Positions 46,111 through 55,355 of a stretch of 64,000 nucleotides of DNA are shown one piece after another. Under the pieces are notes generated by a model that worked only from the letters and a program-made list of their open reading frames with translations, was not told the origin of the DNA and did no database searches. How positions within the stretch are numbered: the stretch's first letter is position 1; each line of letters begins with the position of its first letter. Location of the stretch: NCBI RefSeq assembly GCF_025231525.1, contig NZ_CP103057.1:1505001-1569000 (forward strand). Reading direction: 5' to 3'. The translations under genes and the position numbers were made by a program. This stretch comes from Sphingomonas endolithica (lineage in GTDB: Bacteria > Pseudomonadota > Alphaproteobacteria > Sphingomonadales > Sphingomonadaceae).

Positions 46111-48695
46111 TTCAGCTTGTAGAGTACGTCCAGCGCCTCGCGCGGGGTCAGCGCATCGACATCGATCTGCTCGACTTCGCGCCGGATCGCGTCGCATTCC
46201 TCTTCTGCCGCCTCCTGCAGCGCGGCGAAGAGCGGCAGATCGTCCAGCCCGGCGGCCAGCCCACCGGTCTTGGCGCGCCCCGCCTCCAGCTTCGCCAGCA
46301 CTGATTTCGCCCGGGCGATCGTGACTGGCGGCAGCCCCGCCAGCCGCGCCACCGCCAAGCCATAGGAGCGATCCGCCGGCCCTTCGCTTACCTCGTGCAG
46401 CAGCACCAGTTCGCCCTTCCACTCCCGCGCGCGGACATGGTGTAGCGTCAGCGCATCGCAGCGCTCCGCCAGGCGGGTCAGCTCATGGTAATGCGTGGCG
46501 AACAGGCAGCGGCAGCGATTGTCCTCATGAATCGCCTCGACCACCGCCCAGGCGATGGCCAGCCCGTCATAGGTGCTCGTGCCACGTCCGACCTCGTCGA
46601 GGATGACGAACGACTTGGCTGTCGCCTGGGCCAGGATCGCCGCCGTCTCGACCATCTCGACCATGAAGGTCGATCGGCCGCGCGCGAGATTGTCCGACGC
46701 GCCGACGCGGCTGAACAAGCGATCGACGAGCCCCAGGGTCGCCGATGTCGCGGGCACGTAGCTCCCGGCCTGCGCCAGCACAGCGATGAGCGCGTTCTGG
46801 CGCAGGAAGGTGGACTTGCCGCCCATGTTCGGCCCCGTCACCAGCCACAATCGCGACTGTTCCGACAACCGGCAGTCGTTGGCGACGAACCGCTCCCCGC
46901 GCTTCGCCAGCGCATCCTCGACCACCGGGTGCCGCCCGCCGGCAATGTCGAAACAGGCATGATCAACCAATGCCGGCCGCGCCCAGCCGCCTTCGACCGC
47001 ACGCTCCGCCAGCCCCGCCGCGACATCCAGCCGCGCCAACGCATCTGCCGTCGCGGCGATTTCCTCGCGCCGATCGAGGGCGGCGGCGGTCAGGTCCTCG
47101 AGATGCGCCGCCTCCGCCGCCAGCGCATGTGCCCCCGCCTGCGTCACCTTCACCGCGACCTCATGCAGCTCGGGGGCATTGAATCGCACCGCCCCTGCCA
47201 TCGTCTGCCGGTGCGTGAAGCCGCTCTCCGGCTTCATCAGCACATCGGCATTCTTGGCCGCGACTTCGATATGATAACCGAGCACGTTATTGTGCCGGAT
47301 CTTGAGCTGCGCGACGCCGGTACGGGCCCGGAAGTCCGCCTCCAGCGCCGCGATCGCGCGCCTGCCGCCGGCGCCCGCATCACGCAGATCGTCGAGCGCG
47401 GCATCATAGCCCTCGGCGATGTAGCCGCCTTGCGCCGCATCGATCGGCGGTGCCGGTACCAGCGCCCGCGCCAGAAGGTCGATGAGGCTGCCATGCCCGC
47501 GCAGCCGCGGCGCGAGACCTGTGAGCAAAGGTGGCGCCACCGCGATCCGGTCTAGCCGCTCGCCCAACCGCCACGCGCCGTCCAGCCCATCGCGCAACTG
47601 CCCGAGATCGCGTGGGCTACCCCGCCCGGCCGCCAGCCGCCCGACGGCGCGCCCGATATCGGCCAACCCGCGAAGCGTGGTACGCAGCGATTCTCGCAGC
47701 GCGGAGTCATCGACCAGCAGTTGCACCAAATCCAGCCGCGCCTCGACATCGTCGCGTGCCATCAGCGGCGCACCGATGTCGGCGGCGAGCAAGCGCGCGC
47801 CCGCACCGGTCACCGTGCGATCGACCGCGTCGAGCAAGCTGCCCTTGCGCTGCCCGCTCGCCGTCTGCGTCAGCTCCAAGCTCTCGCGCGTCGCCGCGTC
47901 GATCGCCATGCGCTCGGCCGCCTGGTGCAGCCGCGGAGGACGCAGGAAGGGCAGCGATCCCTTGGCGTTATGCTCTAGATAGGCGATCAGCCCGCCTGCC
48001 GCCGACAGCCCGGCGCGGCTGAACTGCCCGAAGCCGTCGAGCGTCGCGACCCCGTATACCGCCTTCATCCGCCGCTCGGCTGTGTTGCTGTCGAACTCGC
48101 CACGCGGGCGCAGCACGGTCGCGAGATCGGCAAAGCCGCTCGCCTCGGACGCGATCGTCTCGGCCGGTGCCAACCGCGCCAGCTCGGCACCCAGACCTGC
48201 AGCCGAGCACTCGATCAATTCGAAGCGGCCGGTCGACACGTCCGCCGCGGCAATGGCCACGCCGCCGCCCGCGCCGCCCGCCTCGGCGATCGCCACGCAC
48301 CAATTTGCCGTGCGCGCATCCAGCAGCGCTTCCTCGGTCAGCGTACCCGCCGTCACCACACGGACGATCGCCCGCCCGACCAAAGTCTTGCCGCCGCGCT
48401 TCTTCGCTTCGACCGGACTTTCGGTCTGCTCGGCAATGGCGACGCGGTGTCCGGCCTTGATCAGCCGCGCGAGATAGCCATCAGCGCTGTGCACCGGCAC
48501 GCCGCACATCGGAATCGGCGCGCCCTCATGCTCGCCGCGCGCCGTCAACGCGATATCAAGGCACGCCGCGGCGATTTTCGCGTCGTCGAAGAACAGTTCG
48601 AAGAAATCGCCCATGCGGTAGAACAGCAGGCAATCCGCAGCCTCTGCCTTCAGCGCCAGGTATTGCGCCATCATCGGAGTAGGAGGGGATGTCAT
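46089..48695 (-). CDS. mutS: DNA mismatch repair protein MutS
   Basis: Recognises mismatches after replication. The 868-residue protein has the mismatch-binding N-terminus (MMAQYLALKAEAADCLLFYR and GDFFELFFDDA with the Phe-x-Glu wedge), a connector and lever/clamp region, and the C-terminal ATPase with Walker A GPNMGGKSTFLRQ, then STFMVEMVETAAI and DEVGRGTSTYDG (Walker B). The start at 48695 overlaps the stop of the toxin gene by 4 nt; an internal Met at 48674 is also possible. Confidence 0.97.
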   Translation of the reverse strand: MTSPPTPMMAQYLALKAEAADCLLFYRMGDFFELFFDDAKIAAACLDIALTARGEHEGAPIPMCGVPVHSADGYLARLIKAGHRVAIAEQTESPVEAKKRGGKTLVGRAIVRVVTAGTLTEEALLDARTANWCVAIAEAGGAGGGVAIAAADVSTGRFELIECSAAGLGAELARLAPAETIASEASGFADLATVLRPRGEFDSNTAERRMKAVYGVATLDGFGQFSRAGLSAAGGLIAYLEHNAKGSLPFLRPPRLHQAAERMAIDAATRESLELTQTASGQRKGSLLDAVDRTVTGAGARLLAADIGAPLMARDDVEARLDLVQLLVDDSALRESLRTTLRGLADIGRAVGRLAAGRGSPRDLGQLRDGLDGAWRLGERLDRIAVAPPLLTGLAPRLRGHGSLIDLLARALVPAPPIDAAQGGYIAEGYDAALDDLRDAGAGGRRAIAALEADFRARTGVAQLKIRHNNVLGYHIEVAAKNADVLMKPESGFTHRQTMAGAVRFNAPELHEVAVKVTQAGAHALAAEAAHLEDLTAAALDRREEIAATADALARLDVAAGLAERAVEGGWARPALVDHACFDIAGGRHPVVEDALAKRGERFVANDCRLSEQSRLWLVTGPNMGGKSTFLRQNALIAVLAQAGSYVPATSATLGLVDRLFSRVGASDNLARGRSTFMVEMVETAAILAQATAKSFVILDEVGRGTSTYDGLAIAWAVVEAIHEDNRCRCLFATHYHELTRLAERCDALTLHHVRAREWKGELVLLHEVSEGPADRSYGLAVARLAGLPPVTIARAKSVLAKLEAGRAKTGGLAAGLDDLPLFAALQEAAEEECDAIRREVEQIDVDALTPREALDVLYKLKALSREG

Positions 48696-48982
48696 GATCG
48701 TGGGCCGAATTCGCGCGGGGCGCGGGCGGCATGCCGAACCTCCAGGACGTTTACCGTGTCGCCAACCACGTCATAAATGATCGAATATGGCTGGACCGAC
48801 GGCAGAGTGCGGCAGCCATCATCGCGCAACGCCCCGCGATTGGGAAAATCACGCAGGCTTTCGCCCGCTGCGAGCAGCTGCGTTGCCACGCGCTCAGCCG
48901 CGGAAGGATCAAACTGCCGGATATATTCCCTGATGTCATTGACGCTGATCAGTGCGGCCCGTGACCAAACTATTCGAGCCAT
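48692..48982 (-). CDS. RelE/ParE-type toxin of a type II toxin-antitoxin pair
   Basis: A 96-residue protein with the ParE/RelE fold signature: MARIVWSRAALISVNDIREY helix, FDPSAAERVATQLLAAGESL, LRDFPNRGALRDDGCRTL and the final strand NVLEVRHAARAPREF. ParE toxins poison DNA gyrase, RelE toxins cleave mRNA; the residues visible fit ParE slightly better (no catalytic RelE set seen). It overlaps the antitoxin by 13 nt upstream and the mutS start by 4 nt downstream. Confidence 0.85.
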   Translation of the reverse strand: MARIVWSRAALISVNDIREYIRQFDPSAAERVATQLLAAGESLRDFPNRGALRDDGCRTLPSVQPYSIIYDVVGDTVNVLEVRHAARAPREFGPRS

Positions 48983-49155
48983 TCGCGCGGCATCGGCTGT
49001 TCGTCGGCCGTCCCCCAGGTCTTGAGCCAGGCCGCGACCTTTTCATGCGGTACCACCCGCCCGGCCGCCACATCGGCGCGCGCACGCACGATGGCGGCTG
49101 CTTCCGGGTCGCGCTCTTCAAGGATGTCGGGTTCGTGCTTCATACGTGTAGCCAT
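48970..49155 (-). CDS. Antitoxin partner of the ParE/RelE-type toxin
   Basis: A 61-residue acidic protein: ILEERDPEAAAIVRARADVA, then AAGRVVPHEKVAAWLKTWGT and a hydrophilic end. The PHEKVAAWLKTWG segment is a common C-terminal toxin-neutralising helix of ParD-like antitoxins. No complete DNA-binding ribbon is evident, so autoregulation may be weak or depend on another factor. It is upstream of and overlaps the toxin gene. Start may be 49155 or Met6 at 49140. Confidence 0.75.
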   Translation of the reverse strand: MATRMKHEPDILEERDPEAAAIVRARADVAAGRVVPHEKVAAWLKTWGTADEQPMPREWLE

Positions 49156-49240
49156 AAACCGAGCCCAACCCCTTGCCTAGCATGGTTCACATCGTCGCCC
49201 GCAGGCCGTAAGGACATCCACGTAAAAAGAAGGCCTCCCC

Positions 49241-51499
49241 ATGTCCGAAGATCCCAACCTGCAATTCTCCGAACGGGAAGCGCTTCTGTTCCATTCGGAG
49301 GGACGGCCCGGCAAGATCGAGATCATCGCCTCCAAGCCGATGGCGACGCAACGCGACTTGGCGCTCGCTTACTCACCCGGCGTCGCCGTTCCGGTACAGG
49401 CGATCGCCGACGATCCGTCGCTGGCCTATGATTACACCGCCAAAGGCAATCTCGTCGCGGTGATCTCCAATGGTACCGCCATCCTGGGCATGGGCAATCT
49501 CGGCGCGCTCGCCTCCAAGCCGGTGATGGAAGGCAAGGCCGTTTTGTTCAAGCGCTTCGCCGATGTCGATTCGATCGATATCGAGCTGAAGACCGAGGAT
49601 GTCGATCGCTTCATCGACGCCGTCGAGCTGATGGAGCCGACCTTCGGCGGCATCAATCTCGAGGACATCAAGGCGCCCGAATGCTTCATCATCGAGCAGA
49701 CACTGCGCGAGCGCATGAACATTCCGGTGTTCCATGACGATCAGCACGGCACCGCGATCATCTGTGCCGCCGGGCTGATCAATGCGTGCCTGATCACCGG
49801 TCGCCATCTGAGCGAGATCAAGCTCGTCGTGAACGGCGCGGGCGCGGCGGCGATCGCCTGCACTGAGTTGATGAAGGCGATGGGCGTGCGCGCCGACAAC
49901 GTCATCATGTGCGATCGTACCGGCGTGATCTATCAGGGGCGCGACGACGTGAACCAGTGGCAATCGGCGCATGCCACGACGAGCAGTGCACGCACGCTGA
50001 CCGAGGCCTTGGTCGGTGCCGACGTGTTCCTCGGCCTGTCCGCCGCCGGCGCGCTCAAGCCGGAAATGGTCGAGCATATGAAGCCCGCACCGATCATCTT
50101 CGCGATGGCCAATCCGGAGCCGGAAATCCGCCCCGAACTGGCCATGGCTGCACGGCCCGATGCGATCGTCGCCACCGGTCGCTCGGACTATCCGAACCAG
50201 GTCAACAACGTGCTCTGCTTCCCCTTCATCTTCCGCGGCGCGCTCGACGTGCGGGCGACCGGGATCAACGACCAGATGAAGATCGCCGCCGCCCATGCCA
50301 TTGCCGAGCTGGCGCGCGAGAGGGTGCCGGAGGAAGTGGCGCTAGTCTACGGCGTGCACCACACGTTCGGCCCGACCTATATCATCCCGACGCCGTTCGA
50401 TCCCCGCCTGATGGAGATCGTGCCGGTCGCCGTGGCCAAGGCAGCGATGGATTCGGGCGTCGCCACCAAGCCGATCCTCGACATGGAGGCCTATCGCCAG
50501 TCGCTCCGCGCCCGCCTCAACCCGACCACGTCGGTGCTGACGCTGGCTTATGAAGGCGCGCGCGCGCATCCCAAGCGCGTGATCTTTGCCGAGGGCGAAG
50601 AGGAAGTCGTGCTGCGCGCGGCGATCGCGTTCCGCGAAGGCGGTTACGGCACGCCGGTCCTGGTCGGTCGCGACGACGTGCCCGATCGGCTGCGTGCCCT
50701 GGGCGTCAAGGATCCGGAGAATTTCGAGCTGCACAACAGCCGCGTCTCCCCGCTCGTGCCCAAGATGGTCGATTTCCTCTACGCGCGCCTGCAGCGGCGC
50801 GGTTATCTGCGGCGCGATTGCGAGCGGATGGTCAATCAGGATCGCAACATCTTCGGTGCCTTGCTGCTGCAGCTCGGCGAAGGCGATGCGATGATCACCG
50901 GCATCACGCGCACCTATGGCGAAACGATGCGCCAGGTGTACCGCGTGATCGATCCGGCGGCGGGCAAGACGCCATTCGGCATCCACTTGCTGGTCGGGCA
51001 GAGCCACACGGTGTTCATCGCCGACACCACGGTGAACGAACGCCCGACCGCGGAACAGCTTGCCGATTTCGCTGAGCAGACCGCCGCCGTCGCGCGGCTG
51101 ATGGGCCACGAACCGCGCGTCGCGTTCCTTAGCTACTCGAACTTCGGCAACCCGAAGGGCGAATGGCTCGACAATATCCGCGATGCCGTGACGGTGCTCG
51201 ACGGCCGCCAGGTCGGCTTCGAATATGAAGGCGAAATGGCGCCGGACGTCGCGCTCAACCCCAAGCAGCTGGCCAACTATCCGTTCGCGCGCCTCTCTGG
51301 CCCGGCCAACGTGCTAATCATGCCGGGCCTGCAATCGGCGCACATCTCGGCGAAATTGCTGCGCGAACTGGGCGGCGATTCCGTGATCGGCCCGATGCTG
51401 ATTGGTATGGAGAAGCCGGTGCAGGTCGCGCCGATGACCAGCACGGCGAGCGAGCTTGTGACGCTGGCGGTGTTGGCAGCGGGCGGCATCGCGCGCTGA
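49241..51499 (+). CDS. maeB: NADP-dependent malic enzyme with phosphotransacetylase-like domain
   Basis: Decarboxylates malate to pyruvate with NADP. The 752-residue protein has the malic enzyme domain (about 1-430; [20 protein letters not shown], the metal site [16 protein letters not shown], the NADP fold [16 protein letters not shown]) followed by a phosphotransacetylase-like C-terminal domain (about 435-752; [38 protein letters not shown]). In MaeB the PTA part is usually catalytically silent and binds acetyl-CoA as an inhibitor. Start follows a normal gap after the divergent antitoxin. Confidence 0.95.
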   Translation: MSEDPNLQFSEREALLFHSEGRPGKIEIIASKPMATQRDLALAYSPGVAVPVQAIADDPSLAYDYTAKGNLVAVISNGTAILGMGNLGALASKPVMEGKAVLFKRFADVDSIDIELKTEDVDRFIDAVELMEPTFGGINLEDIKAPECFIIEQTLRERMNIPVFHDDQHGTAIICAAGLINACLITGRHLSEIKLVVNGAGAAAIACTELMKAMGVRADNVIMCDRTGVIYQGRDDVNQWQSAHATTSSARTLTEALVGADVFLGLSAAGALKPEMVEHMKPAPIIFAMANPEPEIRPELAMAARPDAIVATGRSDYPNQVNNVLCFPFIFRGALDVRATGINDQMKIAAAHAIAELARERVPEEVALVYGVHHTFGPTYIIPTPFDPRLMEIVPVAVAKAAMDSGVATKPILDMEAYRQSLRARLNPTTSVLTLAYEGARAHPKRVIFAEGEEEVVLRAAIAFREGGYGTPVLVGRDDVPDRLRALGVKDPENFELHNSRVSPLVPKMVDFLYARLQRRGYLRRDCERMVNQDRNIFGALLLQLGEGDAMITGITRTYGETMRQVYRVIDPAAGKTPFGIHLLVGQSHTVFIADTTVNERPTAEQLADFAEQTAAVARLMGHEPRVAFLSYSNFGNPKGEWLDNIRDAVTVLDGRQVGFEYEGEMAPDVALNPKQLANYPFARLSGPANVLIMPGLQSAHISAKLLRELGGDSVIGPMLIGMEKPVQVAPMTSTASELVTLAVLAAGGIAR

Positions 51500-51504
51500 C
51501 TCTA

Positions 51505-51603
51505 CCTCCCCTCCCTGGAAGGGAGGGGGCCGGGGGTGGGTTCGTCCTTTGAGCGACGCCGGCACCGACCCACCCCCTACCCCTCCCTTCCAGGGAGGGG
51601 AGA
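51505..51603. repeat. Intergenic inverted repeat, family E
   Basis: CTCCCCTCCCTGGAAGGGAG then GGGGCCGGGGGTGGGTTCG, and on the other side CGACCCACCCCCTACCCCTC then CCTTCCAGGGAGGGGAG; near-perfect complementary arms of about 38 bp around a 20-bp centre. It lies between maeB and the retropepsin-like gene. Confidence 0.88.
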
Positions 51604-51649
51604 CAAGCCCTAGCAACGCCGCGCATCACGCATACATATCGTGCGTCCC

Positions 51650-52270
51650 ATGAACGATATCGTCACCACCTTCACCAGCATCCCGAACTTCTGGCTGATC
51701 GTCGCCGGCGTCGCCGTGCTGGTCGTGCTTGCGCGCCGCATCCGCATCCTCGGAATGCTCATGACGATCGGCCTGATCGCCGTGTCGATCGCGTTGTTCA
51801 CGCAGCGCGCCAGTTTCGACCCCGGGCTCGACACCGTCGCCAAGGCGTTCAACCTCGGCGATCAGGGCCAGCAGGTCGTCGGCAAGGAGATGCGCGTGCC
51901 GATGGCGCGCGACGGCCATTTCTGGGTCCGCGTGAAGGTCGCCGACATCGAGCAGCGCATGCTGGTCGACAGCGGCGCAACCGTCACCGCGCTGTCGAGC
52001 GATGCTGCGCGGGCGATGCGGCTCAAGATCAAGACTCCGCTGTTCCCGGTCGTGCTGCAAACCGCCAACGGCTCGATCAACGCCCAGACCGCGGTGATTG
52101 CCGAACTGCGCATCGGCAATGTCGTCGCGCGGGATTTGCCGGTGGTGGTATCGCCGGCCTTCGGCGAGATGAGCGTAGTGGGGATGAACTTCCTGTCGCG
52201 CCTGAAGAGCTGGCGCGTCGAAGGCAAGACGCTGATCCTCGAACCGCACCATCCGCAAGCGACCACCTAA
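51650..52270 (+). CDS. Retropepsin-like aspartic protease, membrane-anchored (TIGR02281-type)
   Basis: A 206-residue protein with two N-terminal transmembrane helices (about 13-29 and 34-51) and a C-terminal clan AA aspartyl protease domain. The catalytic motif is VDSGATVTALS with Asp107; the flap and psi-loop region VVALGMNFLS-like SVVGMNFLSRLKSWRVEGK is typical. Single-domain proteins of this type dimerise, as in retroviral proteases. The ATG at 51650 is preferred to a GTG at 51641. The target is unknown. Confidence 0.88.
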   Translation: MNDIVTTFTSIPNFWLIVAGVAVLVVLARRIRILGMLMTIGLIAVSIALFTQRASFDPGLDTVAKAFNLGDQGQQVVGKEMRVPMARDGHFWVRVKVADIEQRMLVDSGATVTALSSDAARAMRLKIKTPLFPVVLQTANGSINAQTAVIAELRIGNVVARDLPVVVSPAFGEMSVVGMNFLSRLKSWRVEGKTLILEPHHPQATT

Positions 52271-52425
52271 ATTCCTCCCCGAGCTTGTCTCGGGGAGGGG
52301 GACCGTCGGGCGAAGCCCGATGGTGGAGGGGTACGCCACAAATGCTGCGCTCGGCGCCAGAACCCCTCCACCATTTGCTGAAGAAGCAAATGGTCCCCCT
52401 CCCCCAGCGAAGCTGGGGGAGGAAT
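52271..52425. repeat. Intergenic repeat, family E (long copy)
   Basis: CCTCCCCGAGCTTGTCTCGG, GGAGGGGGACCGTCGGGCGA, then the mirror CCTCCACCATTTGCTGAAGA, AGCAAATGGTCCCCCTCCCC and CAGCGAAGCTGGGGGAGGAA. It contains nested hairpins and spans the whole gap between the convergent protease and SDR genes, stopping 3 bp before the SDR stop codon. Confidence 0.82.
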
Positions 52426-52428
52426 TAG

Positions 52429-53217
52429 TCACGCATCAATCGACGTACCCAGCGCGGCATTGACCAGCCCGCCGTCCACCGTGATCGTATCCCCCACGAC
52501 ATAATCCCCCGCCCTGCTCGCCAGGAAGATCGCTGCGCCGGCCATGTCCTCGTCCAGCCCGATGCGCCCGGCCGGAATGCCCTTGGCGATCGCATCGCCA
52601 TGATCGCGCGCCGCCTTGTTCATCTCGCTGGCGAACGCGCCCGGCGCAATCGACGTCACGTTGATCGCGTCGCGCACCAGCCGCGCCGCCATCCGCTTGG
52701 TGAGATAGATCAGCGCCGATTTCGACGCGTGATAGCTGTACGTCTCCCACGGGTTGAGCCGCTGCCCGTCGATCGACGTGATCATGATCACCTTGGACGG
52801 CCGATCCCGCCGCGCAGCCTTTTTCAGCGCGTCGTGCAGCGCCTGAGAGAGGAAGAAGGGCGACTTCACGTTGAGGTCCATGACCTTGTCCCAACCCTTT
52901 TCGGGGAAATCCTCGAACGGCTCGCCCCACGCGGCGCCGGCATTGTTGACGAGGATGTCAAGGCTGTCGGTATGCTCCGCCAACTGGGCCGCAAGCGCCT
53001 TGCATCCGGCGACGGTTGACACGTCCTGCGGCAGCGCGATGCAGCGCTCACCCAGTTCCGCCGCGGTGGCAAAGCATGCCTCAGCCTTGCGCGCGGAGAT
53101 ATAGACCGTTGCCCCCTGCGCGATGAAGCCTGCGGCGATCATCTTGCCAATTCCACGGCTGCCGCCAGTGATCAGCGCGGTGCGTCCGTCGAGGCGAAAG
53201 AGGTTGCTCGTGTCCAT
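52429..53217 (-). CDS. Short-chain dehydrogenase/reductase (SDR)
   Basis: A 262-residue NAD(P)-dependent oxidoreductase. The cofactor motif is TGGSRGIG at 17-24, NNAG at 91-94, and the catalytic set Ser148 (ITSID), Tyr162 and Lys166 (YHASK). It belongs to the group with a C-terminal GDTITVDGG, typical of glucose/3-oxoacyl reductases. The ATG at 53215-53217 follows AAGGAAG. It follows the acyl-CoA dehydrogenase on the same strand, separated only by a repeat, suggesting a fatty acid or CoA-ester pathway. Confidence 0.92.
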   Translation of the reverse strand: MDTSNLFRLDGRTALITGGSRGIGKMIAAGFIAQGATVYISARKAEACFATAAELGERCIALPQDVSTVAGCKALAAQLAEHTDSLDILVNNAGAAWGEPFEDFPEKGWDKVMDLNVKSPFFLSQALHDALKKAARRDRPSKVIMITSIDGQRLNPWETYSYHASKSALIYLTKRMAARLVRDAINVTSIAPGAFASEMNKAARDHGDAIAKGIPAGRIGLDEDMAGAAIFLASRAGDYVVGDTITVDGGLVNAALGTSIDA

Positions 53218-53226
53218 GGTATCTTC

Positions 53227-53353
53227 CTTCTTCTCCCTCTCCCCGTCGGGGAGAGGTCGGGGAGAGGGGCCGTAATGAAAGCACGCCGCACGGCCCCTCT
53301 CCCGCGCGTCGCTTCGCTCGCTTGCCCTCTCCCCAGCGGGGAGAGGGAGAAGG
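53227..53353. repeat. Intergenic inverted repeat, family E
   Basis: CTTCTCCCTCTCCCCGTCGG on the left and CCCCAGCGGGGAGAGGGAGA on the right, with inner copies GGAGAGGTCGGGGAGAGGGG and GGCCCCTCTCCCGCGCGTCG; about 127 bp. It begins 10 bp upstream of the SDR start and ends 1 bp before the acyl-CoA dehydrogenase stop, so it lies inside the presumed operon. Confidence 0.85.
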
Positions 53354-54499
53354 TCACCCACCCCGCTTGATCGTCTCGCGCGCGATAATGATCTGCTGGA
53401 TCTGGCTCGTCCCCTCATAGATCCGGAACAGCCGCACATCGCGGTACAGCCGCTCGATCCCGTAATCCGCGATATAGCCCGCGCCGCCGAAAATCTGCAC
53501 CGCCCGGTCCGCCACCCGCCCGACCATCTCGGAAGCGAAATACTTCGCCGCCGCCGATTCCATCACCACGTCGCGCCCGGCATCCTTCGACGCCGCCGTC
53601 TCCAGCACCATCGCGCGCGCGACCAATGCCTCGGTCTTCGAATCCGCGATCATCCCCTGGATCAATTGATGCTCGGCGATCGGCTTGCCGAACTGCGTCC
53701 GCGTCGTCGCATACGCCACGCAATCCGCAATCAGCCGCTCCGCCACGCCCACGCATACCGCGGAGATATGCAACCGCCCGCGATCGAGCACGCGCATCGC
53801 GATCTTGAACCCCTCGCCCTCCGCACCGAGCCGGTTCTCCGCCGGCACGACCACGTCATCGAAGATCACATCGGCGACCTTGGCGCCCTTCTGCCCCATC
53901 TTCTTTTCAGGGTGCCCGATCGACACGCCTGCAGACTCGCGCGGCACGAGAAACGCCGAGACGCCTCGCGCGCCCGGATCGTCGCCGGTCCGCGCCATCA
54001 CCGTGAACAGATCGGCCTTGTCGGCATTGGTGATGTAGCGCTTGGTGCCGCTCAGCCGATACGCCTGCCCGTCGAACACTGCGCGCGTCTTCACCGCGCC
54101 GGAATCGCTGCCCACGTCGGGCTCGGTCAGCGCGAAGCTGGTGATGATCTCGCCGCTGGCGATGCGCGGCAGCCACGCCGCCTTCTGCGCATCGTTCCCC
54201 GCCATCACGAGGCCCTGCGAGCCGATCCCGACATTGGTCCCGAAGCTCGATCGAAAAGCCGGCGTCGTCCGCCCGAGCTCGATCGCTACCCGCGCTTCCT
54301 CCGACATGGTCAGCCCGAGCCCGCCATAGTCCTCGGCGATCGACAGGCCGAACAGGCCCATGTCGCGCATCTCCTGCACGATATCGGCCGGGATCGCATC
54401 CGCCTCCTCGACCGCTCCTTCCAGCGGACGCAACCGTTCGGAAACGAAGCGCCGCACGCTATCGATTAGGGCGTCGAAGGTTTCAGGATCGAGTGCCAT
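53354..54499 (-). CDS. Acyl-CoA dehydrogenase
   Basis: A flavoprotein catalysing alpha,beta-dehydrogenation of acyl-CoA esters, 381 residues. Signatures are ITSFALTEPDVGSDSGAVKT in the middle domain, the FAD-contacting QIFGGAGYIADYGIERLYRD and RIYEGTSQIQQIIIARE near the end, where the glutamate of YEGTS is the catalytic base of the medium-chain class. Chain-length preference cannot be read off. With the downstream SDR it may take part in beta-oxidation of an unknown substrate. Confidence 0.94.
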   Translation of the reverse strand: MALDPETFDALIDSVRRFVSERLRPLEGAVEEADAIPADIVQEMRDMGLFGLSIAEDYGGLGLTMSEEARVAIELGRTTPAFRSSFGTNVGIGSQGLVMAGNDAQKAAWLPRIASGEIITSFALTEPDVGSDSGAVKTRAVFDGQAYRLSGTKRYITNADKADLFTVMARTGDDPGARGVSAFLVPRESAGVSIGHPEKKMGQKGAKVADVIFDDVVVPAENRLGAEGEGFKIAMRVLDRGRLHISAVCVGVAERLIADCVAYATTRTQFGKPIAEHQLIQGMIADSKTEALVARAMVLETAASKDAGRDVVMESAAAKYFASEMVGRVADRAVQIFGGAGYIADYGIERLYRDVRLFRIYEGTSQIQQIIIARETIKRGG

Positions 54500-54759
54500 G
54501 CCATCCTCTCGTCAGCCGTCCTGCAAACGGGCTTCATCCATTCCCGCCAAAAGCCCCAGGAGCACCGCCCGTTACGGGCGTCCGCACATGGATCCCGAAC
54601 CTGAGTTCAGGAAGACGATGGATCGTGGTTCGATGCCCCAATCCACGCGCTGCTGCAAACCCGAATTTCCAAACTGAATGCATGCGGAGTGCAAAACCCC
54701 GTACTCGTGCCTGAGATCTTGTGCACAGGGGCGGCTGGAACCAAGGTGATGGGCGACTC

Positions 54760-55206
54760 TCAGTTGGCGATCAGCCTGACAAAGGCGCTCGCGACCCACC
54801 CGCTGCGGCATGGCCCGGCATAGTCCCGTGTAGACGCAACGGGCGCCGCAACGCCGCAGTCGGTGTTCGGCGCATCGGCAGGCGGCACCACCACCCCCTG
54901 CCACCGTTGGTCGATCGACCGCGTGCACACCAACAAGCGGGCATCGTTCGACAGTCGCAGAAGTTCATCCGCCTCCTGGAATGGCGCGGCGCGTAGCGGC
55001 AGATATGGCTGCTCGTTGCCTCCGACATTCACGACCCGTCCGACATTGGCGCATGCCGCGAACGACGCTCCTCCCTCGCCGATCCGCACCGGCCGCGTGC
55101 CCGGCGTCATCGCTTCGTACGTGTCGTTGATCGCCGCCTCGTTCCCCATGCCGGTGCTCTGCGAACAGGCGGCAAGGAGCAGGCACAAGGCAAGGAGTGA
55201 TTTCAT
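54760..55206 (-). CDS. Small lipoprotein, possible SH3-like
   Basis: A 148-residue protein with a lipoprotein signal (MKSLLALCLLLAACSQSTGM, lipidated Cys14). The mature part contains CANVGRVVNVGGNEQPYLPL and APFQEADELLRLSNDARLLV, then RWQGVVVPPADAPNTDCGVA and a final CRSGWVASAFVRLI, a pattern like a bacterial SH3 domain (LxLRxxP, WxxV endings) but not certain. The ATG at 55204-55206 is chosen as it starts the signal. The 260 bp between it and the acyl-CoA dehydrogenase hold nothing I recognise. Confidence 0.7.
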   Translation of the reverse strand: MKSLLALCLLLAACSQSTGMGNEAAINDTYEAMTPGTRPVRIGEGGASFAACANVGRVVNVGGNEQPYLPLRAAPFQEADELLRLSNDARLLVCTRSIDQRWQGVVVPPADAPNTDCGVAAPVASTRDYAGPCRSGWVASAFVRLIAN

Positions 55207-55292
55207 GGCTCCGCTATAGCGCCACGCCGCAGGCCTTGGCGAGCACAACCGCCATTTTCGTCACCAGCAGCCTTGTCACAATGCAAAGGTCG

Positions 55293-55320
55293 CTTGACAC
55301 CATTGAAGTACACTCTGTAA
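55293..55320 (+). promoter_or_regulatory. Candidate promoter of the membrane/XRE/hydrolase operon
   Basis: TTGACA at 55293-55298 is a perfect -35; TGTAAA at 55315-55320 with a 16-nt spacer is the best -10. AAGGAGG follows about 20 bp later, 9 nt before the first ATG of the operon. Confidence 0.55.
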
Positions 55321-55332
55321 AGTTGCCTTCAC
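55315..55332. promoter_or_regulatory. Palindrome overlapping the promoter, candidate operator for the XRE regulator
   Basis: TGTAAAG TTGC CTTCACA is an inverted repeat with 6 of 7 positions matched in the arms. It covers the predicted -10 and start region, the usual place for an autorepressing Cro-type site. The neighbouring half TTGAAGTAC with GTAAAGT may form a second site. Binding by the regulator encoded in the same operon is inference. Confidence 0.45.
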
Positions 55333-55355
55333 AGTCTACCAAGGAGGCTTGACCA

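Noticed and set aside
54572..54928. A 118-codon minus-strand frame between the lipoprotein and acyl-CoA dehydrogenase genes
   Set aside because: It overlaps the lipoprotein gene in another frame, has no ribosome site and no recognisable motif. The 260-bp gap looks non-coding.
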